The translations under genes were made by a program, and so were the position numbers. A stretch of 61,904 bases of DNA from Candidatus Latescibacterota bacterium (GTDB lineage Bacteria > JAAXHH01): NCBI GenBank assembly GCA_022823465.1, contig JAJEHX010000039.1, forward strand, positions 1 through 61,904. The letters are read 5' to 3'. Positions 7,967 to 17,130 of the stretch are shown here, in pieces. The notes beneath the pieces are model-generated. The model was not told the origin of the DNA and searched no databases. It saw only the letters and a list, made by a program, of their open reading frames with translations. Positions within the stretch are counted from its first letter, which is position 1. Each line of letters opens with the position of its first letter.

Positions 7967-10675
7967 ATGCCCGTATTTCGTATCGTGCTCTTGATCGGCA
8001 TGGCGGCCGCGTTCCTTACCTCGCTTGCCGTGTATACCAAGACCATAGCGCCCACCGTGCCCTTCTGGGACGGGGGCGAGTTCATTGCGGCTTCCTACAT
8101 CCTGGGCATACCGCATCCGCCCGGCTCTCCCCTCTACATCCTGATCGGCCGGCTTTTCTCTATACTGCCCGACCTGGGGATGGGTATCGCCTGGCTGGTG
8201 AATTTCTCTTCCTGCCTGTTCAGCGCCTTGACCGTGGCGGCTGTCTACCTGGTCATCGTGAAAGCCGTTACGCTCAACCGGGACCGTGGCGGACTGACCG
8301 GATACGAGAGCGTGATCGTCTGTTGCAGCGCACTGACCGGCGCGCTCCTGCTCGCGTTTTCCGACACGTTCTGGTTCAACGCCGTCGAAGCCGAGGTCTA
8401 CGCGCTTTCCATGTTGATCATGATGGTGTGCACCTGGCTGACGCTGCACTGGATCGAAAACCACGAGCAGAGCGGCAGCGAGCGATATCTCTTCCTGGTC
8501 GGCTACCTGGCCTTTCTCGGCATCGCCGTGCACATGTTCACCATGCTGATTCTGCCCGCCGCGTTTCTATGCGTCGTCTGTACGGACCGGGTCATCCGGT
8601 CGAACGGGAAGCTGATTCTGCTCTGCGCGGTTATGGGCCTCATCCTGTTCAGTGTCGTAGCCTCCATCGACGTGTTCTTCCTCGCGGTTCCCCTCGCCAT
8701 CGCCGGACTGGTCCTTTCCCGGGGACGCCTGCCCTGGGGCTTCCCGGCGCTGGCCTTCATCCTTTCCCTCGCCGTGATGTTTTTCGGCCTGGATGGCGTC
8801 GGGTCGTATAACGGACTCCCGCTGCTCGTGATCGGCGGATTCGAGGCCACGACAGGCACGGTGATGTTCAGCCTGGCGCTGGTGAGCCTGGCCCTCGCCC
8901 TGGTCTCCGCGACGGCCGATGACCCGGGAAGGTACAAGTGGCCCTTCTGGCTCATCGTGCTCTGTCTCGCCGTGCTGGGATACTCCGTGAACTTCTACGT
9001 GCCGATCCGGGCGGCTCAGCAGCCGGCAATCAACGAGAATGACCCGTCGAACTGGGCAAATTTCGAGGGATTCCTGGAACGAAAGCAATACGGCCAGGAA
9101 AGCATGCTCGAATCGATGTTCAATCGCAAGGGCAGCTGGTCGTCCCAGTTCGGCAACGGCGAAAACATGGGATTCTGGCGATTCTTTTCCCGCCAGTTCA
9201 GCGACCCCGGCTTTCCCTACTGGCTCTTCCCCGTCCTGCTGGTCGCCCTGGGCATCATCGCCCAGGCGGAGCGTGACCGCCGGAGCATCCTGTTCCTGGG
9301 CGGGATGCTGCTCACCTGCAGTATCGGCCTCATTCTGTACATGAACTTTTCAGACGGCAGCCGGGGCATACAGCGCGAGGTGCGCATCCGGGACTATTTC
9401 TATACGCCTGCCTTCGTCTATGCCTCTGTACTGATGGGCATAGGCGTCCGGTCGATGATGGCACAGATCGGGACGTGGCTGAGCCGGCTTCGGCTGCCCG
9501 TGGAGCAGGGAACGGCCGGTATCGCCGTGCTGGCGATCGCCCTTCCTCTCGTCCCCTTCACCTATCACTACGAATCCCACTCGCGGGAGGGCGACTACAT
9601 CCCCTACGACTACGCGTACAACATGCTGCAGTCCTGTGACGAAAACGGGCTCATCTTCACCAACGGAGACAACGATACCTTTACGCTCTGGTTCCTGCAG
9701 GAAGTGGAAGGCATACGCAAGGACGTGCGGGTGATCAATCTCAGCCTGCTCAACACGAACTGGTACATCAAGCAGTTGAAAAACCAGGAACCCAGGGTGC
9801 CGATCGCGCTGGGCGACGAGACGATTGACGCGTTGACCGTCCAGGGCTGGGACGACAGGGAGGTAGAGATCGCCGGGATGACGTGGACCGTACCCAGGGC
9901 CGGTACGCTGGGAGAGGACATCGGATATCTCAGGGTCCAGGATCTGATGGTTCTGCACATCCTGGAGCAGAACAACTGGGAAAAACCCGTCTTCTTCGCC
10001 GTTACCGTCCCGACGGATAACGACGTGGGCCTCGACGAACACATGCAGCTGGAAGGCATGGTGTGGCGGATCGTGCCGAACCCCAACCCCGAACTGATGG
10101 ATCTCGACAGGACCTGGCACAACCTGTGGAATGTATACCAGTACCGCGGCATCGCGGACCCTGAGGTATACAAGGACGAGCAGGTCCGGACGCTCCTGCG
10201 GAATTACACCGTGTCCTTCCATCAACTGGCGCTCAACCGCTGGAAAAGGGGCGAAATCGATCAGGCCATTGAAGCCGTCGAGAAATACCTGGAGTACAAT
10301 ATCACCAACGGCATCCTCGAACGGCTGATGCTCATCCAGTTCCACGCCGACAAGGGCGCGTTTGAGGATGTCGAGCCCTATGCCTTCGAGCTGGCCGGTG
10401 AATACAAGACCTTCGACGGGTATACGGCCCTGGCCCAGGCCATGCGGAAGCAGGGACGGCTCGAGGAGGCCATAGCCCTGCTTGAACGAGGTGTGGCGGC
10501 GTTTCCCGAGTATGCCGCGGGGTACGACCAACTGGTAAACCTGTACTACCAGCAGGACGATACGGACCGCATGCTGGAAGCCCTCGAAAGGTGGCAACGG
10601 ATCGCGCCGGAAGATTCAGTCGTACAGGCCAGGATCGAGGAACTCGAGGAGGCCGGCGAGGCGAGCGGTCCCTAA
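7967..10675 (+). CDS. DUF2723 multi-pass membrane protein with C-terminal TPR region (TMEM260/GT117-like)
   Basis: 902 aa. The ATG at 7967 is preferred over 7934 because GAGGAAG at 7951-7957 lies nine bases upstream. The N-terminal ~540 residues carry many membrane helices and the DUF2723 signature PFWDGGEFIAASYILGI then PHPPGSPLYILIGRLFS, with the conserved acidic pair after the first helix. A lumenal/periplasmic domain follows (FTNGDNDTFTLWFLQEVEGI), then a soluble C-terminus with TPR-like helices (about 750-890). The family includes the eukaryotic O-mannosyltransferase TMEM260, so a polyprenyl-sugar-dependent glycosyltransferase is likely. The three glycosyltransferase genes downstream support this. 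Confidence 0.8.
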   Translation: MPVFRIVLLIGMAAAFLTSLAVYTKTIAPTVPFWDGGEFIAASYILGIPHPPGSPLYILIGRLFSILPDLGMGIAWLVNFSSCLFSALTVAAVYLVIVKAVTLNRDRGGLTGYESVIVCCSALTGALLLAFSDTFWFNAVEAEVYALSMLIMMVCTWLTLHWIENHEQSGSERYLFLVGYLAFLGIAVHMFTMLILPAAFLCVVCTDRVIRSNGKLILLCAVMGLILFSVVASIDVFFLAVPLAIAGLVLSRGRLPWGFPALAFILSLAVMFFGLDGVGSYNGLPLLVIGGFEATTGTVMFSLALVSLALALVSATADDPGRYKWPFWLIVLCLAVLGYSVNFYVPIRAAQQPAINENDPSNWANFEGFLERKQYGQESMLESMFNRKGSWSSQFGNGENMGFWRFFSRQFSDPGFPYWLFPVLLVALGIIAQAERDRRSILFLGGMLLTCSIGLILYMNFSDGSRGIQREVRIRDYFYTPAFVYASVLMGIGVRSMMAQIGTWLSRLRLPVEQGTAGIAVLAIALPLVPFTYHYESHSREGDYIPYDYAYNMLQSCDENGLIFTNGDNDTFTLWFLQEVEGIRKDVRVINLSLLNTNWYIKQLKNQEPRVPIALGDETIDALTVQGWDDREVEIAGMTWTVPRAGTLGEDIGYLRVQDLMVLHILEQNNWEKPVFFAVTVPTDNDVGLDEHMQLEGMVWRIVPNPNPELMDLDRTWHNLWNVYQYRGIADPEVYKDEQVRTLLRNYTVSFHQLALNRWKRGEIDQAIEAVEKYLEYNITNGILERLMLIQFHADKGAFEDVEPYAFELAGEYKTFDGYTALAQAMRKQGRLEEAIALLERGVAAFPEYAAGYDQLVNLYYQQDDTDRMLEALERWQRIAPEDSVVQARIEELEEAGEASGP

Positions 10676-10776
10676 CCGGGGCGGGTGGACCCTGGCCGGA
10701 CCAGGTCCTCATACGGGACCAACAAGGCTCCGCTGACTTCGCGGCCCCGCGGCGGGATTGTCGCCGGTTCACGCAA

Positions 10777-11904
10777 ATGCGCATTCTGATCATCAACTGG
10801 CGGGATATCCGCGACCCGGAAGCGGGCGGCGCCGAAGTCCACCTGCAGGAGACGTTCTCGCGGATCGTCGCATCGGGACACCAGGTCACCCTGCTTTGCA
10901 GCAGATACCCCGGCGCCAGCGAAAACGACTGCCTGGACGGGATCGAAATCATACGGTTCGGCGGGAAGTGGACGTTCAACCTGGCCGTTCCCTGGTTTTA
11001 TCGTCGGCACCTCGCGCACCGTTCGTTCGACGTAGTCATCGAAGACATCAACAAGATCCCGTTTCTGCTGCCCTGGTTCGTGAAAGACATTCCGGTGATG
11101 GTCCTGCTGCACCACCTCTTCGGCACGACCTTCTATCGGCAGATCAACCCGTTGCCGGCTACGTACCTGTACCTGATGGAACGGTTGATCCCCTGGGTTT
11201 ACCGGCGCTGTCCTTTCGAAGTCGTATCGGCGAGTTGTCGCGACGAACTCGTCGGCATGGGGGTTCCGGCGGGCAGGATCAGCGTCGTGCACAACGGGCT
11301 CGACGCCGCGATCATCGACGCTCCGGCGACGCCGGAGGGCAAGGAAGCCGGACTGATCGTATATCTGGGCCGTCTGAAGAAGTACAAGAACGTGGACCAC
11401 CTGATCCAGGCCATGGCGATCGTTCGCGACGAGGTGCCCGGCGCCCGCCTGGTGGTCGCCGGGACGGGGGACAGGCGGCCCGCGCTGGAAGCGCTGACCC
11501 GGGCCCTGGACCTGGAAGAGGCGGTCGAATTCGCCGGATACGTATCGGAACCGGAGAAGATCAGTCTGCTGACGCGGGCTGAGGTAGCGGCAAATCCGTC
11601 CAGCAAGGAAGGATGGGGGATTTCCGTGATAGAGGCCAATGCGCGCGGTACGCCGGTGGTCGCTACCCGCGTGGCCGGACTTCGTGACGCCGTGGTCGAC
11701 GGGGAGACCGGCCTGTTGACGCCCCTGGGGGATCGAAAGGCGATGGCGCGCGCGTTGATCGGTCTGTTGCGGGAACCGGAAGAGCGGGAGCGGCTCGCCC
11801 GGAACGCGCGGGAAAGAAGCAGGCGTTACACGTGGGATGACACGGCCCGGCAGACGATCCGGGTCATCCGGCATGCCATGGGGGAAAGCGCAGATGCCCG
11901 GTGA
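10777..11904 (+). CDS. Glycosyltransferase family 4 (GT-B)
   Basis: 375 aa beginning MRILIINWRDIRDPEAGGAE, the typical nucleotide-sugar GT4 N-terminus with the GGAE loop. The C-terminal Rossmann half has VYLGRLKKYKNVDHLIQA, LVVAGTGDRRPAL and the E-x7-E element within SSKEGWGISVIEANARGTPV. A longer reading frame to 10591 overlaps DUF2723 and is rejected. The 3' end overlaps the next gene by 11 bp. Probable cytosolic transfer of a hexose to a lipid-linked acceptor; donor and acceptor unknown. Confidence 0.88.
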   Translation: MRILIINWRDIRDPEAGGAEVHLQETFSRIVASGHQVTLLCSRYPGASENDCLDGIEIIRFGGKWTFNLAVPWFYRRHLAHRSFDVVIEDINKIPFLLPWFVKDIPVMVLLHHLFGTTFYRQINPLPATYLYLMERLIPWVYRRCPFEVVSASCRDELVGMGVPAGRISVVHNGLDAAIIDAPATPEGKEAGLIVYLGRLKKYKNVDHLIQAMAIVRDEVPGARLVVAGTGDRRPALEALTRALDLEEAVEFAGYVSEPEKISLLTRAEVAANPSSKEGWGISVIEANARGTPVVATRVAGLRDAVVDGETGLLTPLGDRKAMARALIGLLREPEERERLARNARERSRRYTWDDTARQTIRVIRHAMGESADAR

Positions 11905-12853
11905 CCATCCGGAGAAGCGGGAGGACAGGGTGGACGTTTCCATCGTAGTCCCGCTGCTAAACGAAGCGGAAAGCCTTCCGGAACTGCACCGCCGGATCGC
12001 GGACGCACTTGCAGCGGCCGGCGTGTCATTCGAAGTGATCTTCGTAGATGACGGCAGCCGGGACGGGTCCTTCGAGACCATACGACGGCTCAGGGAAAAC
12101 GACGGCCGGATCAGGGCTGTCCGGTTCCGACGCAACTACGGGAAGTCCGCGGCGCTGGCCGTCGGTTTCGAGGCGAGCCGCGGCGACGTCGTCGTGACCA
12201 TGGACGGGGACCTGCAGGATGATCCGGCCGAGGTGCCCCGCATGGTCGAACTGCTCGGGCAGGGTTATGACCTCGTATCGGGGTGGAAGAAAGACCGGAA
12301 GGATGCCCTTTCGAAACGGCTTCCTTCGAAGCTCTTCAACCTGGTCACGGGCGTCGTCTGCGGCCTGCGGCTGCACGATTTCAACTGCGGGTTGAAAGCC
12401 TACCGCCGGGACGTCGTGGAGAATATCCCCGTCTATGGAGAGCTCCACCGTTACCTGCCGGTGCTGGCGCACTGGGCTGGTTTCCGCGTCACGGAAACGG
12501 CGGTGCTGCACCATCCAAGAAAGCATGGCAGCAGCAAGTTCGGCGTGGGCCGGTTCACCCACGGCCTCTTCGACTTGCTGACCGTGTATTTCGTATCGAA
12601 TTACACCCGGCGCCCGCTCCATCTGTTCGGCTCCTTCGGCCTGTTGTCTTTCGTCACGGGACTGGGCATCGCGCTCTATCTGACCTGGCTCTGGCTGAGC
12701 GGCGTCGGTATCGGGACCCGTCCCCTGTTGCAGTTCTCCGTACTCCTCATGGTCCTCGGCATCCAGCTGGTCTCCATGGGCCTGATCGCGGAAATGATTG
12801 CCCACCAGGCCCGGCGCACGGAAGATTACGCCGTCCAGGAACGGTTGGGATGA
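11894..12853 (+). CDS. Glycosyltransferase family 2, polyprenyl-phosphate sugar synthase-like (DPM1/GtrB type)
   Basis: 319 aa. The GT-A domain has VSIVVPLLNEAESLPELH, VIFVDDGSRDGSFE, RRNYGKSAALAVGFEASRGD, TMDGDLQDDP (D-x-D) and DFNCGLKAYRRDV. Two C-terminal hydrophobic hairpins (about 225-305) anchor it. This is the layout of undecaprenyl/dolichyl-phosphate mannose or glucose synthases, which would supply the lipid-linked sugar a DUF2723 enzyme needs. The start overlaps the upstream GT4 gene; the stop is four bases before the next ATG. Confidence 0.88.
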   Translation: MPGDHPEKREDRVDVSIVVPLLNEAESLPELHRRIADALAAAGVSFEVIFVDDGSRDGSFETIRRLRENDGRIRAVRFRRNYGKSAALAVGFEASRGDVVVTMDGDLQDDPAEVPRMVELLGQGYDLVSGWKKDRKDALSKRLPSKLFNLVTGVVCGLRLHDFNCGLKAYRRDVVENIPVYGELHRYLPVLAHWAGFRVTETAVLHHPRKHGSSKFGVGRFTHGLFDLLTVYFVSNYTRRPLHLFGSFGLLSFVTGLGIALYLTWLWLSGVGIGTRPLLQFSVLLMVLGIQLVSMGLIAEMIAHQARRTEDYAVQERLG

Positions 12854-12857
12854 TGCC

Positions 12858-14090
12858 ATGGCACGCCCCCGACGCGGCCGTATCTGTTTCTTCGGCACTT
12901 ACGAGCGCGACTACCTGCGTAACATCACGCTTATAGAAGGCCTGAGAAGTTCGGGCTGGCGGGTGCAGGAGTGTCACGTTCCCCTCTGGGAGAAGGAACG
13001 CGACAAGACCGGCGCGTACCTGGGACCATGGTCGCTGGTGTTACGCGCCGTAGAACTGAAGCTGGCTTACCTTCGGCTTCTGTTGAAGTACGTTTTCACG
13101 GCAGGAAGCTACGATATCATGGTGGTCGGGTACATCGGCCATCTCGATATGCCGCTGGCCTGGCTGCTTACCAGGCTGCCGCGACGGCCCCTCGTTTTCA
13201 GCCCCCTGATTTCCCTGTACGATACCCTGGTCGACGACCGCCGGTCCTTCGCGGACGGCACGCTTATGAGCCGGCTGCTGCGCCGGCTGGACCGCTGGAC
13301 CTGCGCGAGGGCGGATCTTGTGCTCCTGGACACGGACGCACACATCGGCTACTTCGTGGATACCTTCAACCTGCCTCGCCGCCGTTTCGCACGCGTATTC
13401 GTGGGGGCGCCGGAATCAGACGCCATGCCGGAGCCGCGTGCCATGCCGGGACGGGACGCCGTACCGGAGCCGGAACCGGCGGAGGTTCCGAACGAACGGA
13501 ACGCTTTCGAACCTGGCGGGGAAGTGCCGTTCCAGGTCGTTTTCATCGGCAAGTTCACGCCGCTGCATGGACTGCCGTATATGATGGAAGCGGCGCGGCG
13601 GCTCCGGGACGAACCGGATATCGTCTTTCATTTCATCGGGTCGGGACAGTTGAGCGTCGAAATGCGCGAGACCGCGCGAAGACTGGAGCTGGACAACGTA
13701 CGCTTCACCGATTGGATTCCCTACGAATCGATCCCGCGGTACCTGCAGGGAGCCGGTGTGTGTCTTGGGATTTTCGGTACGACGGGAAAAGCGGCCCGTG
13801 TGATTCCGGGGAAGGTTTTCATCGCGCTTTCCATGGGCAAGGGGGTTGTCACGGCGGATACCCCGGCCGTCCGGGAGCTGTTGACCGACGATGAAAGCGC
13901 GTTGCTATGCGAACGGGGAGACCCTGAATCGCTCGCCGGCGCCATTCGCCGGCTGTACGAAGACCGCGAACTGCTAGGCAAGATCGCCGAAGGAGGGCGC
14001 CGCGTCTTCCGCGACCGCGCTTCTGTGGAGCAGGTCGGCCGGTCCGCGACGGCCGTGCTGGAACGGCTTGCGCAAGGCGATCCCGGTTAA
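12858..14090 (+). CDS. Glycosyltransferase family 4 with low-complexity interdomain linker
   Basis: 410 aa. The N-terminal half starts RGRICFFGTYERDYLRNI; the C-terminal half has VVFIGKFTPLHGLPYMMEAA, FIGSGQLSVEM, the CLGIFGTTGKAARVIPGKVF segment and a GDPESLAGAIRRLYED block, consistent with GT-B family 4. Between the halves (about residues 190-222) lies a proline/glutamate/alanine-rich stretch with repeated MPEP/VPEP units, encoded by short tandem duplications around 13421-13475; it looks like a flexible linker grown by slippage. Last gene of the glycosyltransferase operon. Confidence 0.82.
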   Translation: MARPRRGRICFFGTYERDYLRNITLIEGLRSSGWRVQECHVPLWEKERDKTGAYLGPWSLVLRAVELKLAYLRLLLKYVFTAGSYDIMVVGYIGHLDMPLAWLLTRLPRRPLVFSPLISLYDTLVDDRRSFADGTLMSRLLRRLDRWTCARADLVLLDTDAHIGYFVDTFNLPRRRFARVFVGAPESDAMPEPRAMPGRDAVPEPEPAEVPNERNAFEPGGEVPFQVVFIGKFTPLHGLPYMMEAARRLRDEPDIVFHFIGSGQLSVEMRETARRLELDNVRFTDWIPYESIPRYLQGAGVCLGIFGTTGKAARVIPGKVFIALSMGKGVVTADTPAVRELLTDDESALLCERGDPESLAGAIRRLYEDRELLGKIAEGGRRVFRDRASVEQVGRSATAVLERLAQGDPG

Positions 14091-14105
14091 GACGGGCCCT
14101 GAAAC

Positions 14106-14223
14106 GACAGCTTGATCGACGCCTTATTTGACGATGTACAAGTAATTGAATACAAACAAATTAACCACCAATATCCAAGATCCGCCGGGTTAAACTGACA
14201 ACTTGCCTGACGCTTTATTTGAC
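14106..14223. repeat. Imperfect 27-bp direct repeats between convergent genes
   Basis: Copies at 14106-14132 and 14197-14223 share GACAnCTTG at one end and TTATTTGAC at the other (22 of 27 positions). The 159-bp gap lies between the convergent glycosyltransferase and rimI genes, is AT-richer than its surroundings, and shows no clear hairpin terminator. Confidence 0.6.
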
Positions 14224-14249
14224 CGGCCAATCCTCTTCGCATTGCGCGC

Positions 14250-14702
14250 TCACAGCGTCTTCAGCATGACCACGGCGTCCTCCGCGGGGTTCGCGTAGTA
14301 CGCCTTTCGAATGGCAACCGGGTGGTATCCCAGCCGGCTGTACATCGAGCGGGCCGCCTGATTCGACTCGCGCACTTCCAGGCTGGAGGACGCGCACCCT
14401 CTCCGAACAGCCTCTTCAAGCAGCCAGGTCATCATCCCGTTCCCGATGCCTTTTCGCTGATGGCCGGGGGATACGGCGATGTTGGCGATGTGCAGCTGGT
14501 CGGCAACGACCCACCCTACCACGTAGCCGGCGACAGACTCCCCCACCAGGGCAACGATGGCGACGGAAACCCCCGATATCATTTCGTTCGAAAAAGTGGT
14601 TTCGGACCAGGGCGCCGGATAGGAGGCCCGTTCTATTTCCAGGACCTGCGGGATGTGTCCGCGGTCCATATACCGTATGACGAAGGGATTCGTCTCGGCC
14701 AT
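14250..14702 (-). CDS. rimI: Ribosomal-protein-alanine N-acetyltransferase RimI-like (GNAT)
   Basis: 150 aa. GNAT fold: YMDRGHIPQVLEIERASYP at the N-terminus, IANIAVSPGHQRKGIGNGMM carrying the acetyl-CoA Q/R-x-x-G-x-G/A loop, and SLEVRESNQAARSMYSRLGY, the RimI-type C-terminal signature. It sits four bases after tsaB; tsaB-rimI is a widely conserved pair. It acetylates the N-terminus of ribosomal protein S18 in the family prototype; other N-terminal targets are possible. Confidence 0.9.
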   Translation of the reverse strand: MAETNPFVIRYMDRGHIPQVLEIERASYPAPWSETTFSNEMISGVSVAIVALVGESVAGYVVGWVVADQLHIANIAVSPGHQRKGIGNGMMTWLLEEAVRRGCASSSLEVRESNQAARSMYSRLGYHPVAIRKAYYANPAEDAVVMLKTL

Positions 14703-14705
14703 GGG

Positions 14706-15458
14706 TCAGTCTGCCGGCGAGTCGGACCGGCCAGGCGGTTCGGGGGAGGAACTGTCCGACGCGTTGCGTTCCATCCGGGAGGGCGGTTGCCTGGCGAAGT
14801 CCGTTTTCCTGAGATACAGGGGCTTGAGCTCGTTCAGGTCGTCCTGCGCACCCTGCTTAAGGCGGTCCAGACCAAGAAACGCGGTCGACGAGGCCATCAG
14901 CCGTCCCGTGCCCGGAGGCGCGAAGCGGGCCCGTTCACCGAGCGAGGAGACGATGCGCGCACGGTACGCGTCGACGCCGCCTCCGGCGAGCAACACCGTA
15001 TCCTCGACGGTTTCGAGCACGTCTTCGAGCAGGCCTACCCTGTATTCGGTCATGCGCTTCGGCCACCCGTCCCCCGTATCGTACCGGGCTTCGTAGACCT
15101 GGCCTCTGCGGGCGTCCGTCAATACATGGACGGGGTACCGGCAGCAGGGCGCCTGGCAGGCGACGGCATCGAGCGTGGGTACGGCGGCGACGGGGCGTTT
15201 CGTCACGTAGGCCAGGCCCTTGACCAGGCTCAGTCCCACGCGGAGACCGGTATAGGACCCCGGTCCGATCGAGATCGCGAATCCATCCACATCCGTCCAC
15301 CGCAGGTCCAGGTCGCTCATGGTACGTTCCAGGATACCCGGCAGTTGTTCGGCGTACACCGCGCCTGCCTCGAGTGTCGCGTCGGCCATTACTTCGTGAT
15401 TCCGGATCACGGCGATCCCGGCGGAGGCGGAAGACGTCTCGAGTCCCACGACGATCAT
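14706..15458 (-). CDS. tsaB: tRNA t6A37 threonylcarbamoyladenosine biosynthesis protein TsaB
   Basis: 250 aa. ASKHA-type protein: MIVVGLETSSASAGIAV at the N-terminus, AEQLPGILERTM, GFAISIGPGSYTGLRVGLS and VLTDARRGQVYEARYD, all hallmarks of TsaB (YeaZ), the scaffold that binds TsaD. The C-terminal ~30 residues are serine/proline-rich and nonconserved. It is flanked by yggT upstream and rimI downstream on the same strand. The partner tsaD is not in the window. Confidence 0.92.
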   Translation of the reverse strand: MIVVGLETSSASAGIAVIRNHEVMADATLEAGAVYAEQLPGILERTMSDLDLRWTDVDGFAISIGPGSYTGLRVGLSLVKGLAYVTKRPVAAVPTLDAVACQAPCCRYPVHVLTDARRGQVYEARYDTGDGWPKRMTEYRVGLLEDVLETVEDTVLLAGGGVDAYRARIVSSLGERARFAPPGTGRLMASSTAFLGLDRLKQGAQDDLNELKPLYLRKTDFARQPPSRMERNASDSSSPEPPGRSDSPAD

Positions 15459-15494
15459 GAACAGATTCCCTCTACCGTTTCCGGCCAGACACGT

Positions 15495-15743
15495 TCAGAA
15501 ACGCAGCTTGGTCAACAGCCAACCGCCGATCAGCAGCACGAAGACCGGGGCCAGGTCGATGCGCACATTGGTCTTCGGCACGGCGATGGGCGGTATGATC
15601 CGCCTGAAGGGTAACAGGACCGGCTCCGTGAGCCACGTCAGTATACGCACGAGCGGCGCCGAGGGATCCGGGTTGAACCAGGACATCACGGCACGAATGA
15701 TGATCAAGACCAGGTATATACGAAGTATCTGAAGCAGGATCAT
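15495..15743 (-). CDS. YggT family membrane protein
   Basis: 82 aa, with two hydrophobic helices around a conserved centre: IIIRAVMSWFNPDPSAPL then LTEPVLLPFRRIIPP, the YggT signature. Family members are small inner-membrane proteins linked to cell division or osmotic stress without an assigned biochemical role. Begins the yggT-tsaB-rimI run. Confidence 0.85.
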   Translation of the reverse strand: MILLQILRIYLVLIIIRAVMSWFNPDPSAPLVRILTWLTEPVLLPFRRIIPPIAVPKTNVRIDLAPVFVLLIGGWLLTKLRF

Positions 15744-16068
15744 GGCGATGGCGTATCCGGCGAAGGCTGCGGCGCTCCCAATGCAAGGGGAACTTTACCG
15801 TCCGGGGTGTGCTTTGTCAATGATGAAGATCGTCCGCGGAGCGCCCTGATCACCCGCGCCGGGTTCGACGCGGTACCGGCTACCATCCGGCAGGATACCC
15901 GGCCGGTAAGTAACCTCTGGCGTGGCGTGACCGCACCCTCTATCTTACGGCATTCTCATGCCATCTTACGGCGTGCTCATGACGCTTTCATGTTCGTTGC
16001 GCTGTCGATCGGCGGCATGAATCCGGGATTCGGAACAGTAATCGGGCATTGATCGGAAAGGAAGGCCT
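15744..16068 (+). other. 325-bp intergenic region with a 21-bp tandem duplication
   Basis: Between the divergent yggT and Ldh_2 genes. No convincing gene is present. Two adjacent 21-bp units (15942-15962 and 15963-15983) agree at 18 positions and share ATCTTACGGC. The Ldh_2 ribosome-binding site AAAGGAAGG lies at the right edge. No clear promoter could be read. Confidence 0.6.
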
Positions 16069-17130
16069 ATGGCGGACATCCGGGTGGATTGGAAGAGACT
16101 GCAATCCTTCACGGCGTCGGTCTTCGAGCGGGCCGGATTGCCGGCCGAAGACGCGGCCATCGAAGCCGAGGTGTTGGTTTGGGCCAACCTGCGAGGGGTG
16201 GACTCCCACGGCGTACAGCGCGTCGCAGGGTACGTCCATTCCGTGGAAGCCGGTCACTACAATCCCCGGCCGGACATCCGGATCGAACGGGAGACGCCCG
16301 CCACGTTGCTCATCGAGGCCGACCGCGCATTCGGACCGGTCGTGACGACCTATGCCATGAAACAGGCAATAGAAAAGGCACGGGGCGCCGGGATCGGATG
16401 GGTGCTGATCCGCAACACGACCCACCAGGGCGCCATGGCCTACTACGCGCAAATGGCCGCGCGGGAGAATATGGCCGGTATCGCCTCCGTCTGCAATCCT
16501 CCGAACATGGCCCCGCCCGGTGCGCGGGCGCCGGGGGTGCATAACAGTCCCATCGCCATCGCCGTACCTGGAAACGATGGACGCTTCATCTCCCTGGACA
16601 TGGCCACGAGCGTGGCCGCCTTCGGCAAGCTGGACGTGGCCGTGGACCGGGGCGAATCCATACCTGACACGTGGGCGCTGGACGCGGACGGCCATCCGAC
16701 GACGGACCCCCGACAGGCACGGCTCCTTCAGCCGGCCGGCGGCTACAAGGGCTACGGCCTGGCCCTGATTTTCGAATGCCTTTCGAGTCTGATGGTTGGG
16801 AATCCCCTGTTGACGGCCGCCATCGCGGGACCGGGCGCGGCACCCGGCGTGCAGAACAGCTTCATCGGCGCCATCGATATCGCCGCCTTCACCGATCCTG
16901 CAGCGTACCGCACGCAGATAGATGAACTTACTTTGGCCATGAAGGGCCTGCCGCGCGTCGAAGGGGTCGACGAACTCTTCGTGCCCGGCGAACCGGAGGA
17001 ACGCGTGCGCCGGGAACGCATCGAAAGCGGCATTCCGCTACCGCCCGGCACGCGGGACAAACTGAGCGAAGTCGCGGGGAAGCTCGGGCTGGAAGTGCCC
17101 TGGAATGGAGATCTGATGCATGACCAGTAA
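16069..17130 (+). CDS. Ldh_2 family NAD(P)-dependent malate/L-lactate/ureidoglycolate-type dehydrogenase
   Basis: 353 aa. The family signature is complete: VWANLRGVDSHGVQR near residue 40-55, a RAFGPVVTTYAMKQA helix, ATSVAAFGK and LLQPAGGYKGYGLAL. These enzymes reduce 2-oxo acids with NAD(P)H using a catalytic histidine in the DSHG motif. The substrate is undetermined; family members act on malate, sulfolactate, ureidoglycolate and 2,3-diketogulonate. AAAGGAAGG precedes the ATG. It overlaps the next gene by 11 bp. Confidence 0.85.
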   Translation: MADIRVDWKRLQSFTASVFERAGLPAEDAAIEAEVLVWANLRGVDSHGVQRVAGYVHSVEAGHYNPRPDIRIERETPATLLIEADRAFGPVVTTYAMKQAIEKARGAGIGWVLIRNTTHQGAMAYYAQMAARENMAGIASVCNPPNMAPPGARAPGVHNSPIAIAVPGNDGRFISLDMATSVAAFGKLDVAVDRGESIPDTWALDADGHPTTDPRQARLLQPAGGYKGYGLALIFECLSSLMVGNPLLTAAIAGPGAAPGVQNSFIGAIDIAAFTDPAAYRTQIDELTLAMKGLPRVEGVDELFVPGEPEERVRRERIESGIPLPPGTRDKLSEVAGKLGLEVPWNGDLMHDQ